DNA of 64,000 nucleotides from Colius striatus (taxonomy: Eukaryota; Chordata; Aves; Coliiformes; Coliidae): NCBI RefSeq assembly GCF_028858725.1, contig NC_084766.1:21182501-21246500 (forward strand), read 5' to 3'. How positions within the stretch are numbered: the stretch's first letter is position 1; each line of letters opens with the position of its first letter. The translations under genes and the position numbers were made by a program. Shown in pieces: positions 39,608 to 57,045 of this stretch. Below the pieces are notes generated by a model. It was not told the origin of the DNA. It did not search any database and saw only the letters and a list, made by a program, of their open reading frames with translations.

Positions 39608-40125
39608 CCAGCAGTTTGAGGGAGGTCATCTTTCCCTCTATTCCACACTGATGAAGTGACATCTGGAGTGATTATGTCCAGTTCTGGGCTCTTGGAACAA
39701 AAAAGAGATGAAGTGAGTCCAGCACAGGGCTACAAAGATGATTAAGGGTCTGGAGCATCATTTGCATGAGGAGAGGCTGAGAGTTTGGGGACTGGAAAAA
39801 GAAAAGAAGCCTCAGGGGGATCCTCGGAGGGAACGAAGAAAGGAAGTCAAGACTGTTCTCAGAAGTGCCCACTGACAGGACAAGAAGTAGTGAGCACAAA
39901 TTGAAACCCACAAAATCTTATCTGATTGTAAGGAAAAAGATTTTTACTATGAGGTTAAGGAAGGTGGAAAAGATTGCCTGGAGAGGTGGTGCAGTCCTCA
40001 TCTATGGAGACAGTCAAAAGCCAACTAGACAGTCCTGGACAACCTGCTCTAGCTGATCCTGCTTGAGCAGAGGGGTTAGACAAGATCCTCTCAGGAGGTC
40101 TCTTCCAAACTAAGCAATTCGGTGA
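39608..40125 (+). mobile_element. Old CR1 LINE fragment reaching the 3' end
   Basis: The copy begins in the ASSLREVIFPSIPH-like remnant of the [15 protein letters not shown] block. It continues through GTCCAGTTCTGGGCTC, the RATKMIKGLEHH-like segment (39730-39765), the 3' UTR (GACAACCTGCTCTAGCTGAT) and a diverged tail near 40125. Substitutions and indels show it is older than the copies at 5 kb or 56 kb. Confidence 0.85.
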
Positions 40126-41916
40126 AGTTTTCCAGATTTTAAAAGTCATAAAATGGCATTTCCATCGAATGTCTAGAGACTCAGAATTCCATGAAGGTGA
40201 ATGCTGTGGCTTCTCTCTAAATATCATTGAGATTGCTCCACAATATCTGTTAAGAAAAGCAAGGATTTTTAAATATTATTATTCTTTTTCCCAGTCCAAA
40301 TGTATCCTAGTAATTCTTCCATCTACAAAATACCAGTAGCTGTTAGGATAACTGGAGGGTAATTGGAGACTTGCCTGGAAACAGACTCCAGTGTAGCTCT
40401 ATAGGGATGTAAGGTTGTACTTGTGGATCTGCTTGCACAGTTAGAATTATTCACTCATTTCAAAGGTTACTGAGAACTTGGCTGTATTTACCAATGTTAA
40501 TTTCCTCTCTGAATTTACTTGAGAACTGACATCAAACATAGGTATTTCTCAGAAATGTTGGAGCTGCATTAATGAGTAAAATTAATGAAATGCTTGAAGT
40601 TTACAAGTTCTTATGTGTCACATTAGGACGATCCAGTAGTTCTTTGGAGATTTCAATTACTCCTCTACTTTGGTAACACTTAGAAAGCAGTCTTTATCTT
40701 TTATGTGTTAAATGAGCTCACATCCATTAAAAAAGTTTTTTAAAGAAGAAAATTCTATGTTAGAGGACACTCTGAGAACTGCTGAGTACAAGTCAGTCAA
40801 CAGGGAAGTCAGAAGTTTAAGAAACAGAAAAATGAGAGCAGCTGTATTTTCATTACTGAGTTGAGGGCTGTAATCACCCTCTCTGTAATGCCACATTTGC
40901 TATTGCTAATACATTATATATATTCACTCTGACTAGCTCAGTTTATTTTATCAATTATCTTACTCTCAATATGAAGATGACAACCTTGTTTGTTTCCTCT
41001 TACCTTTTAACTGCTGAATGCAGATCTCAGTGTTCACATCACTTCTGTGCGCCTATATTTTTAAATGTGGTGTATGCAATGCTACTAGTTAACTACCTTT
41101 GAAATGATAAGGTTCTTTGTTATATTACTTTCCTCTGATAAGGAAATGAAAGCTGCTTCTGCACTGCTTCTTTATATTGTGGTCTCAAAAGGTGCTGAAT
41201 ACCTTAACTTTCCTCATGTTCAGGGAGAGTTGAGGGTATTTAGCATCTCATAAACACAGCTTGGTACCAGCCAGCCCAAAGGAGCTCCTGCATTGTGGAG
41301 AGGCAAGAATTTGTCATGTACACTGTCACTTACCTGGCATGAGACTGGTAGTCCTTAAAAGGATTTCACTATGGGATTCTATACCAGTTGTGTATGTTTG
41401 CAAGTATCACAACTGCTGTTCAATCATTACTGTATGGGCTATAATAAAGGATGTAAATCTGTGGTTTTAATCAGCTTGAACAGAAGAATATTGTGTATCT
41501 AGTATTGTGTAAACAGGAGACCAGCTGATAAATTTGTTTAGGTTTTTAGATAGACTATGCTTTGAAATCTCACTTAGAATCCAATTTATTTTTAAAACAA
41601 ATCTTACCAGATGCAGTCACTTTGAAACAGACAGGAGAGCATCAGCAGTTGCTTGTTTTAAATGCACGTATGTGAAGTTTAATAACACTGTATCATGCTT
41701 AATCTATGTTCAGGCAGCGCCACTCTCATGCTCTGAAAAATGTCAGCTTCTCCTAAACTGACATAACGTGACTACTAATTGAAATACGCCCGTGGGAGAT
41801 ATATAGTCTATGTTGTCTACTTTCTCAGAGTTTAGCATTCTCTAACCTTTCACTCAGCGGTGTGTGTTTTATGGCATAGTAACGGCATAAGAACTATACC
41901 ACACACTGCTTCAAAA
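40126..41916. other. Intron-like DNA, no gene seen
   Basis: AT-rich, with short unremarkable frames only. No repeat family identified. Confidence 0.5.
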
Positions 41917-42355
41917 GATCACAGAATCACAGAATGCTAGGCATTGAAAGGGACCTCAACAGATCATCTCGTCCAACCCCACTGCAGAAGCAAGTCCACC
42001 TAGATGAGGTTGCACAGGAACACGTCCAGGTGGGTTTTGAAAACCTCCAGAGAAGGAGACTCCACACCCTCCCTGGGCAGCCTGTTCCAGTGCTCCCTCA
42101 CCCTTCACTATAGTTTTTCCTTATGTTTAAGTGGAATTTTTGTGTTCCAGCTTTTATCCATTAACCACCCCATCCTCCTGACATACACCTTTTAAATACT
42201 TGTGTTAATGAGATTCCCCTTCAGTCTTCTCTAGGCTGAACAGTCCAAGGTCCCCACAGCCTTTCCTCATAAGAAAGATGTTCCAGACCTCTGATTGTCT
42301 TTGCAGCCCTGCACTAGCCACTCTCCAGAAGTTCCCTGTCACTCTTGAGCTGGGA
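41917..42355 (-). mobile_element. CR1 LINE 3' fragment, antisense
   Basis: The left end has the CR1 terminus (GATCACAGAATCACAGAATG on the plus strand). The UTR block (TCATCTCGTCCAACCCC) and C-terminal RT follow, up to CACTCTTGAGCTGGGA at about 42355, where it is 5'-truncated. Frames are broken. Confidence 0.92.
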
Positions 42356-43089
42356 ATCTTTAGCTTTATAGACTTTTTTTTTTCATGTAGAGGGGTAATA
42401 ATCTCATACAAGATGAATATTTTATCAGGAAAAACTGCATCTTCTGTTGAATTGCTGTATGTCAGGTTTATCATGCATTCACCAGTTCAGTGTGCCTTTA
42501 ATTCTAACAGTAATGCACCTCACTCAGCCTGGCAAATGAACTGATGTAAATGCAGAGCTACTGGAAGGTAAATATTCCAAAAGTAGGAATGGCTAGCAGG
42601 AGCAGGCCTAAGTCATTAAAGTCTCTGCTGTTGCAGCACATATCCCAGGATGAAAGGCAGACTGCCCTGGAGGGCCCACGCAAAATGAGTATTTATTTCA
42701 AATGCAGAATGGAAAAGCAGAGACCTAGCACAGTCACAGGTAACGTGATGGTATTGCAGCTAATACAGGAAATGCCTCCTTGTATTTTCCTTATTATTGT
42801 TAAAAGGAGTGTAGAAGAAATTTTCTAGAAATAGCGCAATTGACAAATATAAAGCAGCCTTAGCTTTATGGCAATATGGCGCATTTCTGAGAATAGAGGA
42901 GCAAAAAGCAGATGCATTGAACCACCGAGACCACTTTCACTCGTCTTAATCGTTCTCTGGCTAGTTCGAGGGAAGCACATGTAAAACTGTTTACAGGATC
43001 GAGGCCTAACTTAGTCCAGTGGCTTAGTGTTTGTTCTTGAGGGAAGGACAGATGGGTTTGAATATAACCCTTCCACGGGCAGAACCTGA
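42356..43089. other. AT-rich DNA left of CpG island 2
   Basis: A poly-T tract (42367-42378) abuts the CR1. No exon was recognised, although if island 2 fires leftwards a non-coding transcript would pass through here. Confidence 0.45.
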
Positions 43090-43860
43090 AGTTATTAAGA
43101 GAGGGGGCAAGGGCCGAAGCGGGACGAGTGCCGTGCCGCGCGGCGCGAGGTGCGCTGCGGCCGCTCCCGCGCTTACCTGTGGCGGCAGCGCCTCCGCTCC
43201 GCTCCCGCCCGGCCTCCGCCGCACACCGCGGCGGCCGGCCCGCCATCCCTTCCGCCCGCCGGGGGCTGCCGGCTGCTCCCGCCCCGGAGCGGCGCTGCGG
43301 GCCGTGGCTCAGCAGGGCTCGGCCGGGGAGCAGCGCCTGCGCGCCCGTCCCTCCCGCCTGGGACCGACCGGCCGCGGCAGCCCGGCGGGGAGGGCAGGAG
43401 GGAGGGCTCGAAGGGGTGGGAGGCGCACGCCGTTTCCCTTTCTCTTTCGCTGGGCGGCCGTCCGCCCGAGGCTGCTAGGCTGCACCAGGTACAGCGGGGG
43501 GCCGGGGCGTGAGGCGTCGCAGGTGCGGTGAGGGGAGAGGGAGGAATAGGAGTCGGTCGAGCCGGAGGGGAGATCCCGGCCGCTGCCGGGCCGGCCCAGC
43601 CGCCGCCCTCTCCTGCCGACGGGCTGCCCGGGCGGCGGGGAGGGCTCCTCCCCGCGGGGGCCCTCCGAGGCCTGCGGGCCGCGGCGCGCCTTGCCGGGGG
43701 TGTGCCGGACGGGCAGCGGCGGCCCCCGCCGGGACTGGGCAGTGGCTACTGCACCTGTCACGCTGCCCCGCGGCGCCGGGCAGTTTGTCCCGCTGGCAGG
43801 GCCCTCGGACCGGGGCTTCGAGCGTAGGGCACACAACTGCTCTTATGTAAATAATCGCTA
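43090..43860. promoter_or_regulatory. PCGF5: CpG island 2, candidate proximal (possibly bidirectional) PCGF5 promoter
   Basis: This is a dense CpG island of about 770 bp, ending about 100 bp before the acceptor of the PCGF5 start-codon exon. Plus-strand donors suitable for short non-coding first exons are CACCAG|GTACAG (43488/43489) and CGCAG|GTGCGG (43522/43523). On the minus strand a very good donor, ACAG|GTAAGC, ends an exon at 43177, suggesting a divergent transcript. No TATA box is seen. Open frames on both strands (up to 175 codons) are expected from GC-rich sequence and show no known domain. A promoter role is inferred from composition and position. Confidence 0.75.
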
Positions 43861-43956
43861 GGTGCTCCAGCCAAGTTCACGGCGACACTTGTCCTATGGG
43901 GCATAGGCGATGTGCTGCCAGGCTTACACACCTCTCCCTTTCCACGTGTGTTACAG

Positions 43957-46799
<2,843 letters not shown>

Positions 46800-48330
46800 C
46801 ACACAATCTTAGAAGTGTTGTTTGGAAGGGACATCTGGAGTTTGCCTAGGACAGCTTGTGCATGAGCAAGTTAGTTGCCAACACCACACAAGGTCAAGCT
46901 GTGGCTCTATATAGTTGAGTTGTGAATTTCCAAACATGGAGTCTCCACACTCAATGACTATTTCCACTGCTATGCTATGTATCTAGTGAAGAAGTTTTTC
47001 TGAAGGTCTTGCAAAATAACAACTTGTGACCATTGCTCCTTATGATACTATTTGCCACTACCAAGAAGAGCTGGGCTCCATCATTCCTTTAACAGCTCTT
47101 CCAATGGTGTAGGCTGCTGTAAGATCACCTACTAGCCTCAGCTGTTGGCTTTTGGCAAATAGAGGTTGCCTAGTTAACGTTTTATCCCTCACGTAGTTGA
47201 AATTAATTCCACGTGATGTGATCTGCTGCCTTTCCAGGGAGCCAGGGGAGACTGTTTAGCTATAGTTACCTGGGTCATCCTTCCCAACTTCTTTAAAGGT
47301 TAGCATAACACACTACCCTTTTCCAGTCATCACACACCTCATTCACTGTGATGATGGTGATAATATTTGAATACATCTAGCTTTCCTCAGTAGGCACTAA
47401 CCTGCTGCTCCCTGGCTGCTGGCCGTCCCTCTCCTCAAATCATGCTGGTATGCATGGAGGCCTAGGGTAAATGCTGCCCATGAAGACCAAAGCAAAAAAG
47501 TTACAGAGGACTTCAGACCTTCCTATATAATCAGTTCATCAGTTGTTTCCCTTACTCATTAACAGACCCACATTTTGTTTGATCTTAAGCTACTAGCCTA
47601 CTTGCAGAATCCCCTTATGTCCTGCATGAGTTTTAGCTGTGGCTGTGCATTGACCTTCTTAATTTTGTCCTTAACTGCCATAGCAATAATTTTGTATCCT
47701 TTTGTTTCCCATTCTTGATTCCACTTTTGACATGCTCTTTTTTCCATATTACTTAGGAAGTTCATGAGCCAAGCAGGTGTTGGGCACTGACCAGTTCTGT
47801 CAAAATTCCCTGTACAGTACGCTGGTTAGCTCCTGAAGTCTAAATAAGTTTTCTTTAAAAAAAATCATCCATCCCTCCTAGGTACCTTTTTTCCTAATGA
47901 TAGTCTCCTTGGGAAATCTGATTAGCAGATTGCTTAAACAAGCCGGAAGTCTCATCTCCTGAAGTTCAGAATACTAACTCTGCTGTTTAACTTCACATCC
48001 TTCCTCGAAATCCAGAAGGCAAGTCATCTCATGGTCTGCCATCTGCAACAATATTCATCACCAGTTCTTCCCTGTTTGTGAACAGCAGACCAAGTGGTGT
48101 ATTATTACCAGTTGGTCTCTCTAGTGTTTGCCTTAAGAAACTGTCAACCAGTGCAGTCTAAGCACTTTTAGAAATGCCTTTCGATTCAGGAAAATGATGT
48201 AATTCAAACCAACAATCTTGCAACTAGAGTGGCTTTTGGACTTTGCTAAAAGCTTATTCTCTCACCAGGAAATCCCAAAAGAACTTTGCTGCAGCAAAAA
48301 TTGCCACCCTCGGACAAGTAAGCCGAGCTG
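46800..48330 (-). mobile_element. Ancient CR1-type LINE, antisense, spanning RT to endonuclease remnants
   Basis: The sequence is much diverged, but on the minus strand several CR1 landmarks occur in the right order. From right to left: endonuclease C-terminal region (48000-48160, matching the block that reads CCATCTCATGGTC and TTCTTCCCTGTTTGTGAACA on plus), the endonuclease-RT linker (47500-47780), early RT (47230-47350, CTTCCCAACTTCTTTAAAGG and TTTTCCAGTCATC) and late RT/3' region (46980-47160, GTGAAGAAGTTTTTCTGAAG). Middle RT is missing. All frames are destroyed. Boundaries are approximate and the family call is from memory of CR1 structure. Confidence 0.6.
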
Positions 48331-51046
48331 CTTCAGAAGCTTCTGCCAATGGCACATGGCAGGTCTTATAGATCAGCAGATCTGTGTTAAATTTGAAATA
48401 CAATATTTCAACCCAAAAAGTCTTTCTTGATTATCACACACTAAAGTTCTCTCTCTCTTTTAACAGAAGGAAATACAGTGTGACTGTGTCTGGTAATAGT
48501 AATTAACAGTGGAGGAGTCTCACAAGTATAGTTTCTGAGAAGAGTGGTGAACTATACTAAAGTTTTCTGTCCCGTTTTTATGCAAAAGGTAGCTAATTAA
48601 GTACTTCACTAAACATACCAAATGACCTGTTACATCTCCGTACCATCACTGAGATGGATTTGATGTTCCACTAGCTATGCTTATCCTGTGCCCCTCCTTT
48701 ACTCACTGGATCAAAGAATGATTAACTTTGAGAGAGGAGATCCTTTGGAAGAATTCAAAGAATGAATTCTGATAAAGAATTTATCCCACAATTAACTAAT
48801 TAAATGCTGTCTTGTAGAATATTTTGTTTTTAAAATTGATTATGAAGTTTTATTTAGGTGTGTTGTTAATCAGCATTTAAAAATAACCTTGGAAGAGTCT
48901 TTTCATCAAACAATATGTGTGTAGATAAGCATAAGATGTGTACTTTTCTTTGTTTGCATAAAATGACATACAGCACATCCTGACATTTGTATCTTTATTT
49001 TCTAACTGATTACAAAGATCTGAAAGAATGTGTGAACCAGGTATCTCTGTACTAGAAAATGTAGCATTGTGTAATATGTTATGGTTGCCAGCCAATTAGC
49101 ATATGTCACACAAACACTTTCATCAGCTGTAGTAAAGCATTTTATGTGAATTTAACTTTTTGTGACTCATCTGTAGTGTCATAGTGCAACCATGAAATTC
49201 AGGTCCTCATTTCACTGGCCCATGTAACACATATCTCAAAATTCTGCAAACTGTCTACATTTAGGTTAAGCTGTTTTCTTTTGCTTGTTTGCTGCCACAC
49301 TGTGACCTACAGTAAAGCAAGTGAAACAGTGTCTTTTTATTTTTTTTAATCTATACCAGAAGCATTAAATGTTTTTGTCTTGGGTTTGTTGGGGTTTTCC
49401 CCTAAGATGGTGTAATCTAATTGTGTATAAAGATTCCCTTTTCCCTACCTTTTTCACCCAATATTTAGACTTCTTCATGTTCTCTGAAACTTGAAAGTGA
49501 TAGGCTTTGAAAAATTGTTCAATGTTTTATCTTGAGAATAACAAGAGGATGATTAAACATACCAGGTCAGAAAATACTGGTTGGTGATCCGAGTCATACT
49601 GCATCATATATCAGTTCATCATTCTTTAGTGCCAGAATTTATGTATGTTTTTTACTTCTACATTTTTAGTGGTAAATTACACTTAGTTTTGATAGGCAAA
49701 TCCTTGTGACACCATAGTTTTACATGAGAAAAAGCAAAAGTTGGTTTAGTTAACTACAATATTGATTTACAATTTCAAGGGGTTTTCTTATACTATAAGA
49801 TGACTTCATGATTTGAACTGACTGCACTAAGACTTCATCCAGGTCTGTATGTTTTGTTGAGGTAGGAAATACATCCATGCAGGATTGGCTTAAGATTCTT
49901 GGTTCCTTAAGATGTTTTGTGTGGATATTTTCTACTCAAAGACCTCTCTTACATTGGAGCTTAAGGTGTTCATTAGTCCCTTTCGTGGACCACTCATGAC
50001 CTCCAAAGATGCCCCATTCTCTCAAAAAAAAGTGTAAAGAGAGCCCATAAATCTATTCAGACTGAGGAATTCCATTTCTTTCTGTAGATTAATTTATATT
50101 ATAAATATTTTTCAGGTTACATTACTGTGGATTTTAGCAGGCTTCATCTTAGCAGTGTTTAGTATTTATGAGGTTTTTAAGGAGTGAATCATCTGGCTTT
50201 AAATAAATGTGTTAGTTTTCTATCCTGTGGCATAGAGTTCTTCTGAAAAGTAATAATTTCAAATTTCTTCTAGGCATAAATGGCAGCTATAGCTCATATA
50301 GCTCCCTATTTGTCTTTAGTTCAGAAAACAAACAAAAAGCCTAGCAAAGCCAAGTTTAAAATATCTTTACAAGACAAATCAATGAGCCCTTTTCAAAGCA
50401 GTCAGAGCAGTGTCATCTTCTCACAGACTTTGAGAATTGCTCTGACATGAATAGAGATCCAAGAGCAAGTGAAGGGAAGTAAATTATCTTCAATTTCAGG
50501 CAAAGCTTCCTTAAAACACAGGGAAATGCTTTTTGAAAGAGGGTAGTACTAATTGCGTACAGAAAAAAATAAATCACTCTGGTATTGAGACAAAGCCAGT
50601 GGTAATCCTTTTGAAGAATTTTTGTGCAAATCCTCTTAGAGTCTCCATTGCTACAAATTTCCCAAATAAGGGATTAGATTTGCCAGTTCCAAAATTAATA
50701 GCCCAATATCAATTAAATGTATACATTTTTCATTTTTAAAAAATTCTTTATAAATCATTTAAAAATTATGTCAGGTTGGATAAACTGGCTCCATAGAGAT
50801 GCTGAAGAGCAACCCCTTCCTTTATTATAGAAGTTAGCAGAAGAGGAACTTCATTGCACTGGCAGTTTTCTGTAGAAAAAGAGTTATCCCCAGGATCAGT
50901 TTCTGTGAAGTCAAGTCAGAAGAGGTCTAGATTAGACCAAACTCTTACATTGCTTACCTCAGTGACTTTCAGATGAATTTCCATGTGGCCATTATTCACA
51001 GCTGTGGTAGACTTCACAATTTCATCATCATACTAACTTCTCAGCC
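48331..51046. other. PCGF5 intron 1 sequence, no feature recognised
   Basis: AT-rich intronic sequence. Short T or A tracts only; no repeat family assigned. Confidence 0.5.
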
Positions 51047-51420
51047 TTTTTTTTCCCCCCCACACTCTTTACATTGAGGTTTTCCAACTAATGGAATTTC
51101 TATGATAGCAGATGATTCTTAACCTTGCAGTTCCCATCAGTATTGTCATCACCCAACACAAATCTGTATGCCTTCTCCTGGCAGAAGTAGTGTATAATCT
51201 CTGCCTTCAGCACAATATAGATACCAGGATCATGAGCTATCAGGTGCTGCAGTTGGAGAGCTCCATTGACAGTAGCGTATTTCACAGATTCCTTGAGAAG
51301 CTTTGGCAGAATATGGTTCTTTTCAGTTTCATTGAAGTCATCCAAGAAGTGCTTGTTCTAGAACTCATTTCAGACTTTTACTCTATCTGGCATAGGATTT
51401 AATAGGTTAATCCTGTTTAG
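51047..51420 (-). pseudogene. Possible processed-pseudogene fragment of unidentified origin
   Basis: On the minus strand 51345-51100 is open for 81 codons. It reads like real protein: mixed charged and hydrophobic residues, no low complexity, and segments such as KLLKESVKYATVNGALQLQH and YRFVLGDDNTDGNCKVKN. The same frame extends upstream to about 51410 through two stop codons (near 51376 and 51364) and ends at a stop at 51100. Eight A residues occur on the minus strand at 51054-51047, a weak poly-A-like trace. It lies inside PCGF5 intron 1, antisense to the gene, with no visible splice sites. I cannot name the parent gene. A chance open frame remains possible, and the opposite strand is also open for 96 codons. 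Confidence 0.3.
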
Positions 51421-55802
<4,382 letters not shown>

Positions 55803-57045
55803 GTGAGTCAACATGGCTTCACCAAGGGGAAATCCTGTTTGACCAACCTGATAGCCTGCTATGAGTGCATAACCAGCTGGCTAGATGAGGGGAGAGCAGC
55901 GAATGTCATCTACCTTGACTTCAGCAAGGCTTTTAACCCTGTCTCCCGTAACATCCTCATCAGAAAGCTCAGGCAATGTGGCTTGGATGAGTGGACAGTG
56001 AGGTGAATCGAGAGCTGGCTGAATGACAGAGCCCAGAGGGTGGTGATCAATGGCACAGAATCGAGTTGGAGGCCAGTGGAGTTCCACAGGGATAGGTTCT
56101 GGGGCCAGTCTTGCTCAACATCAACGACCTGGATGAGGGGACAGAGTGAACCCTCAGCAAGTTCCCTGATGACACCAAACTGGGAGGACTGGCTGATTCC
56201 CCAGAAGGCTGTGCTGACATTCAGTGGGATCTCGACCGGCTTGAGAATTGGGCAGAGAGGAACCTCATGAGGTTCAACAAGGACAAGTGCAGAGTCTTGC
56301 ATCTGGGAAGGAACAACCCCATGCACCAGTACAGGCTGGGGGTTGAACTGTGAAGAGCAGCTCTGCTGAGAGAGACCTGCGAGTCCTGTTTGACAATAAA
56401 CTAACCATGAGCCAGCAATGTGCCCTTGTGGCCAAGAAGGCCAATGGCATCCTGGGATGCATCAATGCAAGTGTGGCCAGCAGGTCAAGGGAGGTTCTGC
56501 TCTGCCTCTACTCTGCCCTGGTGAGGCCTCATCTGGAGTCCTGTGTCCAGTTCTGGGCTCCTCAGCTCAAGAGGGACAGGGAAGTGCTGGAGAGAGTCCA
56601 GCACAGGGCCACCAAGATTATCAGGGGACTGGAACATCTTTCATATGAGGAAAGGTTGTGGGAACTGGGGCTGTTTAGTCTGGAGGAGACTGAGGGGTGA
56701 TCTTATTAACATTTGTAAATATCTAAAGAGTGGGTGTCAGGAGGTTGGGACATCCCTTTTTTCTATAGTAGCTAGCAACAGGACAAGGGGTAATGGGATG
56801 AAGCTGAAACACAAAAAGTTCCACTTAAACATAAGAAAAAACTATTTCACTGTGAGGATGACGGAGCCCTGGCACAGGCTGCCCAGAGGGGTTGTGGAGT
56901 CTCCTTCCTTGGAGGTCTTCAAGACCTGCCTGGACATGTTCCTATGTGACCTGATCTAGGTGAACCTGCTTCTACAGGGGAGTTGGACTACATGATCTTT
57001 AAAGGTCCCTTCCAACCCCTACCATTCTGTGATGCTATGATTCCA
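55803..57045 (+). mobile_element. CR1 LINE, 1.2-kb 5'-truncated copy with intact 3' end
   Basis: A young-looking CR1 inserted in sense orientation in PCGF5 intron 2. It begins at the RT block [15 protein letters not shown], keeps motif A (VIYLDFSKAFN, with the catalytic first Asp), and has a frameshifted FPDDTKL region near 56165. The C-terminal RT is open at 56350-56700 in one frame and continues to the FLCDLI end at about 56959 in another. The 3' UTR (GAGTTGGACTACATGATC) and tail ACCATTCTGTGATGCTATG end at about 57045. Frameshifts and stops make it non-coding. Its intron position explains its survival. Confidence 0.95.

Noticed and set aside
42866-43850. Long open frames (up to 175 codons) on both strands in CpG island 2
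   Set aside because: Same compositional artefact; overlapping frames in opposite directions and no recognisable protein.
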